From positions 1-45,710 of the forward strand of contig CAJUJQ010000006.1 of the NCBI GenBank assembly GCA_910586575.1: a stretch of DNA of 45,710 bases, written 5' to 3'. Under the pieces are notes generated by a model, which did no database searches, had not been told where the DNA came from, and saw nothing but the letters and a program-made list of their open reading frames with translations. The stretch is from an uncultured Clostridia bacterium. GTDB taxonomy: Bacteria > Bacillota > Clostridia > Oscillospirales > Butyricicoccaceae. Each line of letters opens with the position of its first letter. Within the stretch, counting starts at the first letter, position 1. The position numbers were made by a program, and so were the translations under genes. Shown here piece after piece: positions 15,665 to 23,595 of this stretch.

Positions 15665-15970
15665 TTACCGACTGCGGGTATTATCTTTGCTGTCATAAAG
15701 CATAACCCCGGCGGACTTGATTTCGTGTTCAATCCTGGAACCCTTTCGATATGGAAAGCATCAATCATATCCACAGGCATCCCGACGGCCTGCCGGACAG
15801 ATTCCAGAAAGCCGACAAATTTCAGCCCATGCAAATGGCTGTCAACATACAGGTCAAGGTCGCTGTTTTCGGTTGCGGTACCGGCGGCAACCGAACCGAA
15901 TAAAACCGCGCGTGATATCCCATACTCCGCAAAACGGGGATAATGTGCTTTGAAGCCCAGAAATCAGCAT
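15665..15970 (-). pseudogene. Frameshifted MNT-type nucleotidyltransferase
   Basis: The minus strand encodes a recognisable minimal nucleotidyltransferase of about 100 residues, split over frames. The core reads AEYGISRAVLFGSVAAG then ENSDLDLYVD, the GS-x-D-x-D catalytic signature. It continues to MPVDMIDAFHIE and then, one frame over, GSRIEHEIKSAGVMLYDS before a stop at 15665. An ATG with AGGAGG upstream (15968-15970) is out of frame with the core. One extra base near 15950 and one missing base near 15750 (GAAAGGG) would restore a single protein. Such proteins often act as antitoxins of HEPN toxins; no HEPN gene is adjacent. Two sequencing errors are the alternative explanation. Confidence 0.7.
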
Positions 15971-15971
15971 T

Positions 15972-17150
15972 TTATCCTCCTGTCTGCGCAAGCCCCTCCG
16001 CCTGATAGAAGGCGTCAAGCTCCCGCTGGCTGGAAATCACCGTGATTTTATCGGCATACCGCTTTTTGAGCGCGCCATAGCGTGCCTGATGCTGCACCGT
16101 CCTGCCGTCGCGGAGAATCCATTTCACGAATTCGGCGTCAATCTTTTCCGGGCAGCCCTCGCCGATGGAGCCGCGGCACTTGCCGTGGTACTTCCCCCAG
16201 CGCCTGACCGCGCGGAACAGGCAGGCGGCGCGATTAAATTCCAGAAGGATAATCCGGCCGGCTTCCGCCATGCGGCGGGCGTAATGATATTCGGGGTGCT
16301 GATAGTTGCCGTCAATCACCCATTGGCTGTGGGTATCCATAAATTCCCCGATAAGCTCCTGGCTTTCCGACCGTGCGCGTTCGTGCCACTCCGGCAGCCA
16401 GAATACCCGGTCAAGATGGAGCAGCGGCACGCGGTACTTGTCCGCCAGCGCCCGTGCAAGGCTGGATTTCCCGCTGCCGGAATAGCCCACAACGGCGGTT
16501 TTCTGCGGCGCGGACGGTTTCAGGCTGTCCTCATAGGCAAGGACATTCTGCCACGCCTCGTCGTCGAAGCGTTCCTTTTTATAATAATATGGCTTGTCGC
16601 CCTCGGTAATCTGCCGGAGGACGCGGCAGGGGTTCCCAGCGGCAAGCGACCATTCCGGGATATCGCGGCTCACGACGCTGCCCGCGCCAATCACCACGTT
16701 GCTGCCGATGGTCACGCCGGGGAGCACAACGACATTCCCGCCGAGCCAAACATTGTCCCCGATGGTGATGGGCCTCCCATACTCATAGAGCGAATTGCGG
16801 GAAACCGGGTGCAGCGGATGCCCCGCCGTGTACAGCGATACATTGGGCGCGAACTGGCAGTTGCTGCCGATTTTCACCTTTGCGGTGTCCAGGATGGTGC
16901 AGTTATAATTGATAAACGTATTGCTCCCGATGGAGATGTTAAAGCCGTAATCACAGTAAAAGGGCGGGTTGACGCAGACGTTTTCCACATCGCCGAACAG
17001 CTCGCGGACAATGGCGCGGTGAGTGTCGAAATCGTCGGCGTCGGCGGTATTCAGCCGCTGCAGGATACGGCGGCAAACCTTCTGCTCCTCGAAAACCGCG
17101 CTGTCCGAAATATAGGCGATATTGGCATTGCGGCGTTCAATATTATTCAT
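15972..17150 (-). CDS. Fusion of maltose O-acetyltransferase-like domain with a FlaR-like P-loop kinase
   Basis: A 392-residue two-domain protein. Residues 1-185 are a complete sugar O-acetyltransferase of the Maa/NodL/LacA family: N-terminal helical cap, left-handed beta-helix hexapeptides and the catalytic His111 in SLYTAGHPLHP. Residues about 217-392 are a nucleoside-kinase-like ATPase similar to the DNA topology modulation (FlaR) family, with Walker A GYSGSGKSS (222-230), HLDRVFW and DGNYQHPEY. The frame is open through the linker, so this is a true fusion in this sequence. AAAGGAG lies nine bases before the ATG. The substrates of both halves are unknown. The broken nucleotidyltransferase follows directly. 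Confidence 0.85.
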   Translation of the reverse strand: MNNIERRNANIAYISDSAVFEEQKVCRRILQRLNTADADDFDTHRAIVRELFGDVENVCVNPPFYCDYGFNISIGSNTFINYNCTILDTAKVKIGSNCQFAPNVSLYTAGHPLHPVSRNSLYEYGRPITIGDNVWLGGNVVVLPGVTIGSNVVIGAGSVVSRDIPEWSLAAGNPCRVLRQITEGDKPYYYKKERFDDEAWQNVLAYEDSLKPSAPQKTAVVGYSGSGKSSLARALADKYRVPLLHLDRVFWLPEWHERARSESQELIGEFMDTHSQWVIDGNYQHPEYHYARRMAEAGRIILLEFNRAACLFRAVRRWGKYHGKCRGSIGEGCPEKIDAEFVKWILRDGRTVQHQARYGALKKRYADKITVISSQRELDAFYQAEGLAQTGG

Positions 17151-17191
17151 GCGGTACTCCTTTATGGACAGGTTTCATGGTGTCAGTTTGG

Positions 17192-17216
17192 AAAAAAGCC
17201 CGCGCAGGCGGGCTTT
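17192..17216 (-). terminator. Rho-independent terminator of the alcohol dehydrogenase gene
   Basis: A perfect 9-bp stem (17195-17203 with 17208-17216; arms AAAGCCCGC and complement) with a 4-nt loop, followed on the minus strand by a T-run. It starts 6 nt beyond the stop codon. Confidence 0.9.
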
Positions 17217-17221
17217 GCGGA

Positions 17222-18394
17222 TTACTCGGCAAGACGGTAAATTTCACGGATTTCCTTTGCGCCGAGCGGGATATAGCTTTTGAGCACAGTGCCGCCCAGC
17301 GTCGTTTTCTCAATAATCTCGTCATAGCCGTCCGGCGTAATGCCTAATTCCTTCATGGTGGTAGGCATACCGATTTCCTTGAAATAGGCGCGCATCGCGC
17401 GGATGCCGCCGCATGCGGTTACTTCAGGGTGGTCGAAATTCATCTCCACGCCCCAGACGCGGTTTGCTAACTGGGCAAACTTCATCACGTCATATTGCAG
17501 CACGTATTCCGCCCACGCCGGGAACAGCACCGACAGCCCCGCGCCGTGGGAAACGTTGTCATGCACGCCTGAAATATCGTGCTCAATCTTGTGCACCGGG
17601 AACTTGCGGATTTTGCCGCAGCCGGTGATATCATTGTGTGATAGCGACGACGCCCACATCAGGGTCGCGCGCGCTTCGTAATCCTCGGGGTTGGCGATGG
17701 CGGCGCGCCCCGCGTCACGCACGGCGACGAGCAGCGCTTCCGCAAGGCGGTCGGTCAGGTCGCAGTCGGCGTCGCCTGTGAAATAGCGTTCCAGCGTGTG
17801 CATCATGGTATCGACAATGCCGCAGCCGGTCTGGAACTTGGAAACCGTAAAGGTGTTTTCCGGGTTCAGGAATGCCACCACCGGGCGCACGGCTTCCGAG
17901 GTAATGCCGCGCTTGAGCTGGGTTTCGTCATTGGTGATAACATCGGAATTGGACATCTCCGAGCCTGCCGCCGAAAGCGTCAGCACGACGCCGACCGGCG
18001 CGCACTTGGTGGGTGCGGTCTTGCTCTCGATGAAATCCCAGGGGTCGCAGCCGTTCGCCAGGCCGACGCCAATCGCCTTGGCAGAGTCAACGACCGAACC
18101 GCCGCCGACCGCCAGCAGGAAGTCCACACCCTCCGCGCGGCACAGCTCGAGGCCCTTGCGGATGAGGGAAAGCTTGGGGTTCGGCTCCACGCCGCCAAGC
18201 TCGATAAAGGGAAGGTTTGCTTCATTCAGGGAGGCAATGACCTTGTCGAGCAGGCCGGTGCGTTTCACCGAGCCACCGCCGTAGTGCAGCAGCACCTTGG
18301 TTGCGCCAAAGGCGCGCAGGTTCTTGCCGATCTCGGCTTCCACGCCGCGGCCGAAAAAGACCTTGGTCGGCGTGCAGAAAACAAAATTATTCAT
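17222..18394 (-). CDS. Iron-containing alcohol dehydrogenase (butanol dehydrogenase type)
   Basis: A 390-residue group III metal-dependent alcohol dehydrogenase similar to clostridial NAD(P)H-dependent butanol dehydrogenases and E. coli YqhD. The nucleotide-binding motif GGGSVVDSAKAI is clear. The metal ligands are visible as Asp and His in GCGIVDTMMHTLERYF and two His residues in HKIEHDISG and VHDNVSHGAG. It probably reduces short-chain aldehydes during fermentation. It is a single-gene transcript, with promoter at 18506-18534 and terminator at 17192-17216. The exact alcohol and cofactor cannot be decided from the sequence. Confidence 0.92.
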   Translation of the reverse strand: MNNFVFCTPTKVFFGRGVEAEIGKNLRAFGATKVLLHYGGGSVKRTGLLDKVIASLNEANLPFIELGGVEPNPKLSLIRKGLELCRAEGVDFLLAVGGGSVVDSAKAIGVGLANGCDPWDFIESKTAPTKCAPVGVVLTLSAAGSEMSNSDVITNDETQLKRGITSEAVRPVVAFLNPENTFTVSKFQTGCGIVDTMMHTLERYFTGDADCDLTDRLAEALLVAVRDAGRAAIANPEDYEARATLMWASSLSHNDITGCGKIRKFPVHKIEHDISGVHDNVSHGAGLSVLFPAWAEYVLQYDVMKFAQLANRVWGVEMNFDHPEVTACGGIRAMRAYFKEIGMPTTMKELGITPDGYDEIIEKTTLGGTVLKSYIPLGAKEIREIYRLAE

Positions 18395-18505
18395 GTGCTT
18401 GGTTCCTCCTATCGCTCAACCCGCAGAAGGGGGGTCAGGCTGTTATTCCTATTTCCAGACTGTTTCATCAGTTTGCCCGGATCGGGGCGTTGTATCCCGA
18501 GGACT

Positions 18506-18534
18506 ATTATACCATAGTGTTCCGCAAAAGTTAA
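18506..18534 (-). promoter_or_regulatory. Promoter of the alcohol dehydrogenase gene
   Basis: Minus strand: TTAACT (18529-18534), 17-nt spacer, TATAAT (18506-18511) with an extended TGG before the -10 box. The leader is about 105 nt. Confidence 0.7.
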
Positions 18535-18591
18535 GTGGATTGCACGAAAAAAGACAGGCAATTCCATTTTTGCCGCGCGCAGCCAGAACAG

Positions 18592-18630
18592 AAAAAAACC
18601 CGGAAGATGGAACGCTTCCCTCCTCCGGGC
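18592..18630 (-). terminator. Terminator at the end of the yicC-to-rsgA gene cluster
   Basis: On the minus strand an imperfect hairpin, closed by CCCGGA/TCCGGG (18599-18604 with 18624-18629) with an inner GGAA/TTCC stem, runs into seven T residues (18592-18598). It lies just after the rsgA stop codon. Confidence 0.8.
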
Positions 18631-18634
18631 TTGA

Positions 18635-19522
18635 TTACGTCTTTTTCAGTTCCCATTCCTTGAGGTCCTTCACGCTTTCATAAAGGCGCTTGTAGCTTTC
18701 GTGGCGGCTGCGCGGGATTTTCCCGGCTCCAACCGCTTCCAGTACGGCGCAGCCTTTTTCGCACACGTGCGCGCAGCCGGTAAAGCGGCACTGCCCCAGA
18801 TAGGGCGCAAACTCACGGAAGGCATGCTGCAAATCGTCCCGCAGCACCAAATCCATCTGTTCGGTTTCAAACGAGGAAAATCCCGGCGTATCCGCCAGAT
18901 AGCCGCCCGCGAAGGGCACCAGCTCAACATGGCGGGTGGTGTGCCGCCCCCGTCCAATCCGGTCGGAAATCGAGCCAACCGCCCCCGCGAAACCGGGGTC
19001 GAGCCGGTTCAGCAGGCTGGACTTGCCCACGCCCGAATTCCCGGCAAAGGCAGAAATCTTCCCATCCAGCCTGCCGCGCAGCTCGTCGATACCCGCGCCG
19101 GTCTCCGCGCTCACCCGGAGCACGTCAATCCCCGCCGCGCGGTAGGTTTCATACAGCGCGGCCGCCGGGTCGAGGTCGGTCTTGTTCAGCACAACCAAAA
19201 CCTCCATGCCCTTGTGCTCGGCGATGGCAAGCACCTTGTCAATCAGGAACGGCTCGGTCTGCGGGGGCGCCGCCGACGCGACCGCCGCGAGCAGCCCGAT
19301 ATTCGCCACCGGCGGACGGATGAGCGCGGTTTTGCGCGGCTCGATTTCCAGCAGGAATCCCGTCCCGTCCTCGGGCTGTAATTCCAGCTTGACGCGGTCA
19401 CCGACCATCGGCTTGCCGACCGTCCGGCGGAACTTGCCCCGTGCCTTGCATTCAATAACGCCATCGGCGGTACCTACATAGTAGAAACCGCCGATGCCCT
19501 TCAAAATCGTACCATTTAACAA
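18635..19522 (-). CDS. rsgA: Ribosome small subunit-dependent GTPase A
   Basis: A 295-residue circularly permuted GTPase that checks late maturation of the 30S subunit. It has an N-terminal OB fold (to about residue 65), then G4 (LNKTDL), G1 (GNSGVGKSSLLN) and G3 (DTPGFSS), and a C-terminal zinc knuckle with CRFTGCAHVCEKGC. It starts at a TTG with AAGGAG eight bases upstream. It is the last gene after stp and prkC; the same trio prpC-prkC-cpgA is found in Bacillus, where PrkC phosphorylates CpgA. Confidence 0.95.
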   Translation of the reverse strand: MLNGTILKGIGGFYYVGTADGVIECKARGKFRRTVGKPMVGDRVKLELQPEDGTGFLLEIEPRKTALIRPPVANIGLLAAVASAAPPQTEPFLIDKVLAIAEHKGMEVLVVLNKTDLDPAAALYETYRAAGIDVLRVSAETGAGIDELRGRLDGKISAFAGNSGVGKSSLLNRLDPGFAGAVGSISDRIGRGRHTTRHVELVPFAGGYLADTPGFSSFETEQMDLVLRDDLQHAFREFAPYLGQCRFTGCAHVCEKGCAVLEAVGAGKIPRSRHESYKRLYESVKDLKEWELKKT

Positions 19523-19534
19523 ACAATCTGCTCC

Positions 19535-21691
19535 TTAACTGAATGTGATGGTGTTCTGATAATTCTGCACGCCGCCGTCCGGGCCGGTGACCGTGATGGT
19601 AACGTCATGCGTGCCGACCGAGCCTTGCAGCCCGCTGATGGTGACCGAGCCGCGCGTACCATTGTAGGTGTCATACGAGCCGGAGTGGATTTCGCTGCCG
19701 CTCATGCGGACGACCACCCTTGCCTCACCGGCCTGCGGCGGGAGGGCAACCGAAATGCTGCCCGTACCGACGGTTTCGTCGGGATCCTTGGTATCCGGGT
19801 CGCTGTCGTTGTCGGATGGCTGGTTATCGGGCTTATTGCCGGAGGAATAATACAGCGTAACCTCGTCACCCTTCTGCACTTCCTCACCCTTGCCCGGGGT
19901 CTGGTCAATGACCGAGTTCTTCGCGGTGTTGGAGTCGCGCGGCTCCGAGCTTTTCAGGGTCAGTCCGCGTTCCATCAGGTCGTCCGTCGCGTCCGAAACA
20001 TCCATGCCGAAGTAATTCGGCATCTCGAACGGGCCGTCGTCCGGGCCGTCCGAAACGACAATCAAAACCTCCTCATCCGGCATGATGGTCTGGCCGCTGC
20101 GCGGCGTGGTGCGGATAATCCGCCCTTCCTCAATCTCATCGTCAAAGTCGTGCTCAACCTTGCTCTTGAAGCCGTGCTCGTCCAGGAAATCCAGCGCGAC
20201 TTGCAGCTCCCGCTCCTTGAAATCCTCCATTTTAACGGATTCCTTAGATTCATCCTCGGCGGCGGTCGCGTAATAGAGCGTAACCGTGGAATGCTCCTGC
20301 ACCTTCGTGCCATAGCTGGGGTTCTGTTCGATGACCGTGTCGGGCGGCTGGGTTTCATCCTCCCGGCCTTCGGTGACAAACTGGAAATGCTGGGTATAGG
20401 TGGGGTTGTTGATAATATCGGTGTAGGCGCTGCCCAGGAAGCTGGGCACGGCAACCTGTTCTCCCGCGTTCAGGAACCGCGAGAACCAGAAGAAGGCAAC
20501 GCCGCCAATCAGCAGGATTGCCAGCAGCGCAACCACAATCAGGAACAGCGGCGAGTCGCCGAAACGGCTGTCGTCCTCCTCGACCCGGTGGCGGTGGCTG
20601 CGGTCGGGCACCCGCTCCCGTTCCCCGGGTTTTTGCACCGTGCGGCGTTCTTCGTACCCGGGAGCCGTGCGCCGTTCCTCGTATTCGGGCACCTTGTGGG
20701 GGCGGTTGAACGGGTTCTCTACCACGAAATCGCGCACCGGCTGCACCGGGGTATGGTGCACGGGGATATTGTTCAGCACCTCGAAATTGGGCAGCTTTTG
20801 GGTTTCGTCAAACTCAATCGCGTCGCCGCGCGTCTCGGTGTTGTAGTGAAAGGACATATTGGGGTCGCTTTTCAGCCGTTCCAAGTCGCCGTAAAGCTCG
20901 GTTGCCGAGCTGTAGCGCCGGTTGACGTTGGGGCACATGGCATGCATCACAATCTCGTTCATGCCGCGCGGGATGCTCGGCACGATTTCCGAAGGCATCA
21001 GGGGCATGGCGCTGATGTGCTGCATGACGATTGCCAAGGCGTTGTCCCCGTCAAAGGGCAGCTTGCCGGTCAGCATTTCGTACATGACCACGCCGAGCGA
21101 GTAAAGGTCGGTGCGGTAGTCGATGGTCGAGCCTTTCGCCTGCTCGGGGGAGATATAGTGTACCGAGCCAATGGCCTCTTTGACCACGCGGGTTTCTTCC
21201 TTGGCGGCGAACCGCGCGATGCCGAAATCGGTCACCTTGGCGGTCGCGTCGCGCAGAATCATGATATTATGGGGCTTGATGTCCTGGTGGATAATGCCGC
21301 GCCCGTGCGCGTGCTCCAGCGCGCGCGCAATCTGCTGGGCGAAGAACAGCGCCTCCTGCCAGGAAAGCCGCCCCTTCTTTTGCAGGTATTCCTTTAAGGT
21401 GATGCCGTCCACCAGCTCCATCACGATATAGTTCAGCCCTTCGGTGTGGCTGACATCGTAAATGGAAACAATATTGTGGTGCGACAGGCGGGCGACCGTC
21501 TGCGACTCGTTATAGAACCGCCTGCGGAACTCCTCATCCTGCGCGAACTCTTCCTTGAGCATTTTTATAGCAACATAGCGGTTAAGTGCGCGGTCGCGCG
21601 CCTTATAGACGACCGCCATGCCGCCGACACCGGCAATGTCGAGGATTTCATACCGGCTGTCGAGCAGTTTCCCTATGTATTTATCATCCAT
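19535..21691 (-). CDS. prkC: PASTA-domain Ser/Thr protein kinase (PrkC/Stk)
   Basis: A 718-residue membrane kinase that senses muropeptides or lipid II and controls cell-wall and growth functions. The cytoplasmic kinase covers residues 1-275: Gly loop near 21, Lys43, catalytic loop with Asp137, DFG at 155-157 and activation segment ending SPEQAKG. A juxtamembrane region, one transmembrane helix (about 382-404), three PASTA repeats (about 412-625) and a C-terminal beta-sandwich-like domain of about 75 residues follow. The catalytic loop reads HQDIKPHN, with Gln where most family members have Arg (HRD). AGGAG precedes the ATG. It lies 6 nt behind stp and 12 nt before rsgA. Confidence 0.96.
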   Translation of the reverse strand: MDDKYIGKLLDSRYEILDIAGVGGMAVVYKARDRALNRYVAIKMLKEEFAQDEEFRRRFYNESQTVARLSHHNIVSIYDVSHTEGLNYIVMELVDGITLKEYLQKKGRLSWQEALFFAQQIARALEHAHGRGIIHQDIKPHNIMILRDATAKVTDFGIARFAAKEETRVVKEAIGSVHYISPEQAKGSTIDYRTDLYSLGVVMYEMLTGKLPFDGDNALAIVMQHISAMPLMPSEIVPSIPRGMNEIVMHAMCPNVNRRYSSATELYGDLERLKSDPNMSFHYNTETRGDAIEFDETQKLPNFEVLNNIPVHHTPVQPVRDFVVENPFNRPHKVPEYEERRTAPGYEERRTVQKPGERERVPDRSHRHRVEEDDSRFGDSPLFLIVVALLAILLIGGVAFFWFSRFLNAGEQVAVPSFLGSAYTDIINNPTYTQHFQFVTEGREDETQPPDTVIEQNPSYGTKVQEHSTVTLYYATAAEDESKESVKMEDFKERELQVALDFLDEHGFKSKVEHDFDDEIEEGRIIRTTPRSGQTIMPDEEVLIVVSDGPDDGPFEMPNYFGMDVSDATDDLMERGLTLKSSEPRDSNTAKNSVIDQTPGKGEEVQKGDEVTLYYSSGNKPDNQPSDNDSDPDTKDPDETVGTGSISVALPPQAGEARVVVRMSGSEIHSGSYDTYNGTRGSVTISGLQGSVGTHDVTITVTGPDGGVQNYQNTITFS

Positions 21692-21697
21692 GTTCGT

Positions 21698-22468
21698 TTA
21701 CTCCTCATGCGTTGCCGGTTCGTTTTCCTGGGAATCGCGCGAGAACAGCACAACGGTGATATTGTCCGCACCGCCGCACAGCTTGGCGGCCTCAATCAGC
21801 GCCTGCCCGGCGGTTTCCAGGTCGTCCGCCCGCCGGACGATTTCGGCAATCTGCGCGTCCTCAACCATGGTGTTCAGCCCGTCCGAACAGAGGAGCATCA
21901 CCTCGCCCTCGCGCAGATCGACCTCATACACGTCGCCCTCGACAACCGGGTCAACGCCGACGGCACGGGTGATCAGGTTCCGGTTGGGATGGTGGCGCGC
22001 GTCCTCGGCGCGCAGCCTGCCCTGCCGGATCATTTCGTTGACATAGGAATGGTCCTCGGTTAATTGTACAATATTTTTCGCGTCAATTTCATAGGCGCGG
22101 CTGTCTCCGATGTTGATGAGCATGGTTTTGTCGCCCACAATCACGCCCGCAACCAGGGTCGTTCCCATGCCTGCGAATTCGGGCTGGCGGGTAGACAGGC
22201 GGAATACGGTCTCATTCGCGGCGTCGGCGGCCTCGCGCAGCGCGCGTTCAATCCCCTCGCGGCTCATGCCCGCGGCCACCTGCTCCTGTACGCGTTCCAT
22301 AAAGGTATCCAGCGCGAAGCGGCTGGCGACATTCCCGGCGTTGGCACCGCCCATGCCGTCACATACGGCGAGAATGGCAATCGAATCTTCTTCCTTCAGC
22401 GAGACCGCGTAAGCGTCCTGATTGGTCGGACGGCGGCAGCCCTTGTCGCTGATTCCATATACTGTCAA
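21698..22468 (-). CDS. stp: PP2C-type protein phosphatase (PrpC/Stp)
   Basis: A 256-residue metal-dependent Ser/Thr phosphatase that reverses PrkC phosphorylation. PP2C motifs are CDGMGGANAG, GDSRAY, CSDGLN and GGADNITVVL, with all metal-binding Asp residues present. The start appears to be TTG (22466-22468), overlapping the rlmN stop codon as TTGA; GAAGGTGA lies just upstream. The order rlmN-stp-prkC-rsgA is conserved in Firmicutes. Confidence 0.95.
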   Translation of the reverse strand: MTVYGISDKGCRRPTNQDAYAVSLKEEDSIAILAVCDGMGGANAGNVASRFALDTFMERVQEQVAAGMSREGIERALREAADAANETVFRLSTRQPEFAGMGTTLVAGVIVGDKTMLINIGDSRAYEIDAKNIVQLTEDHSYVNEMIRQGRLRAEDARHHPNRNLITRAVGVDPVVEGDVYEVDLREGEVMLLCSDGLNTMVEDAQIAEIVRRADDLETAGQALIEAAKLCGGADNITVVLFSRDSQENEPATHEE

Positions 22469-23502
22469 TGTGATTCACCTTCCTCAAGCCGACGGCGGCG
22501 CAGCTGGCCGCACGCGGCGTCTATATCCGGTCCAAGGCGGCGGCGTACCGTTGCGGGGATGCCGCCGCGCTCTAAAATCTGTTGAAACCTGCGCACGCTT
22601 TCCTGTGTGCTGGGCTGTAAAGGGCTTTCCTTTACCGGGTTGAGCGGGATCAGGTTGACGTGCCCTGGCCTGCCGCGCAGCAGCTGTACCAGGCGCTCGG
22701 CCTGCCAGGGGCGGTCGCTGACGCCGCGCACCATCGCGTATTCATAGGAAACGCGCCGCCCGGTCGTATCAAAGTAATATTCGCACGCGCGCAGCAGCCG
22801 CCCGATCGGGTAGCTGCGGTTGACCGGCATCATCCGGCTCCGGCTCTCGTCATCGGACGCATGCAGGGAAATCGAAAGCGTGAGCTGTAAATGCTCGTCC
22901 GCCAGGGCTTCGATTTTATCGGCAAGCCCGCTGGTGGACAGCGAAATATGGCGCTGCCCGATGCAGATGCCCTCCGGGCAGGAGACCAGGCGGATAAATT
23001 TCAGTACATTTTCGTAGTTGTCGAGCGGCTCGCCCGTGCCCATCAGCACAACATTGGAAATCTGCTCTCCAGAATCCTTCTGCATAAACAGGATTTGGTC
23101 GAGGATTTCCCCGGCGGACAGGCTCCGTTTCAGCCCAGACACGCCCGAGGCGCAGAAAGCACAGCCCATCCGGCAGCCCACCTGGGTGGAAACGCAGGCG
23201 GTATTGCCATGATGGTAGTGCATCAGGACACTTTCGACGCAGTCGCCGCCGTGCAGCCGCCAAAGGTATTTGACCGTGCCGTCCACTGCGGAAACCTGTT
23301 TTCGCTCCACCGTGGGGACGGTCAGCAGGAAATGTTCCGGGAGCGCGGCGCGCAGGGGCTTGGACAGGTTGGTCATCTCCTCAAAGGAGGAAACCGGCTG
23401 GTGCAGCCACTTGAAAATCTGGCCTGCTCGGAACGGCTTTTCACCGAGCGCGGCCAGCTCGCCGCGCAGTTCTTCGATTGTCAGGCATTTGATTTCGGTC
23501 AT
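22465..23502 (-). CDS. rlmN: 23S rRNA (A2503-C2)/tRNA (A37-C2) methyltransferase RlmN
   Basis: A 345-residue radical-SAM enzyme that methylates C2 of A2503 in 23S rRNA and A37 in some tRNAs. The iron-sulfur motif CRMGCAFC is visible, together with GMGEPL-like LMGTGEPLDNY and the C-terminal region LNPVKES. The ATG at 23502 has AGGAG six bases upstream; a longer frame starts 23 codons earlier without a ribosome site and across the promoter-like TATA region. It is coupled to stp by a 4-nt overlap. Confidence 0.95.
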   Translation of the reverse strand: MTEIKCLTIEELRGELAALGEKPFRAGQIFKWLHQPVSSFEEMTNLSKPLRAALPEHFLLTVPTVERKQVSAVDGTVKYLWRLHGGDCVESVLMHYHHGNTACVSTQVGCRMGCAFCASGVSGLKRSLSAGEILDQILFMQKDSGEQISNVVLMGTGEPLDNYENVLKFIRLVSCPEGICIGQRHISLSTSGLADKIEALADEHLQLTLSISLHASDDESRSRMMPVNRSYPIGRLLRACEYYFDTTGRRVSYEYAMVRGVSDRPWQAERLVQLLRGRPGHVNLIPLNPVKESPLQPSTQESVRRFQQILERGGIPATVRRRLGPDIDAACGQLRRRRLEEGESH

Positions 23503-23520
23503 AGGTGCTCCTGGATATAT

Positions 23521-23533
23521 ATTATAGTATAGC
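23521..23533 (-). promoter_or_regulatory. Possible internal promoter before rlmN
   Basis: Minus strand: extended -10 element TGCTATACT (23526-23534), overlapped by TATAAT (23521-23526), in the 93-nt gap between rsmB and rlmN. No good -35 box. It could give rlmN-stp-prkC-rsgA some independence from the upstream cluster. Confidence 0.4.
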
Positions 23534-23595
23534 AGGCTTGTCCCGCGAATTACCGGGAAAACTGGTGGCAAGGGGAAAGCCCTTCCCTTATTTTA

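Noticed and set aside
15529..15834. 101-codon frame as an intact small gene
   Set aside because: It begins mid-domain at a TTG and its last third runs through a repeat; it is one part of the frameshifted nucleotidyltransferase.
19607..21397. 596-codon open frame antisense to prkC
   Set aside because: A shadow of the kinase gene caused by high GC; composition unlike a real protein.
23560..23595. Hairpin after rsmB as a terminator
   Set aside because: Only a 5-bp AAGGG/CCCTT stem and no T-tract on the minus strand.
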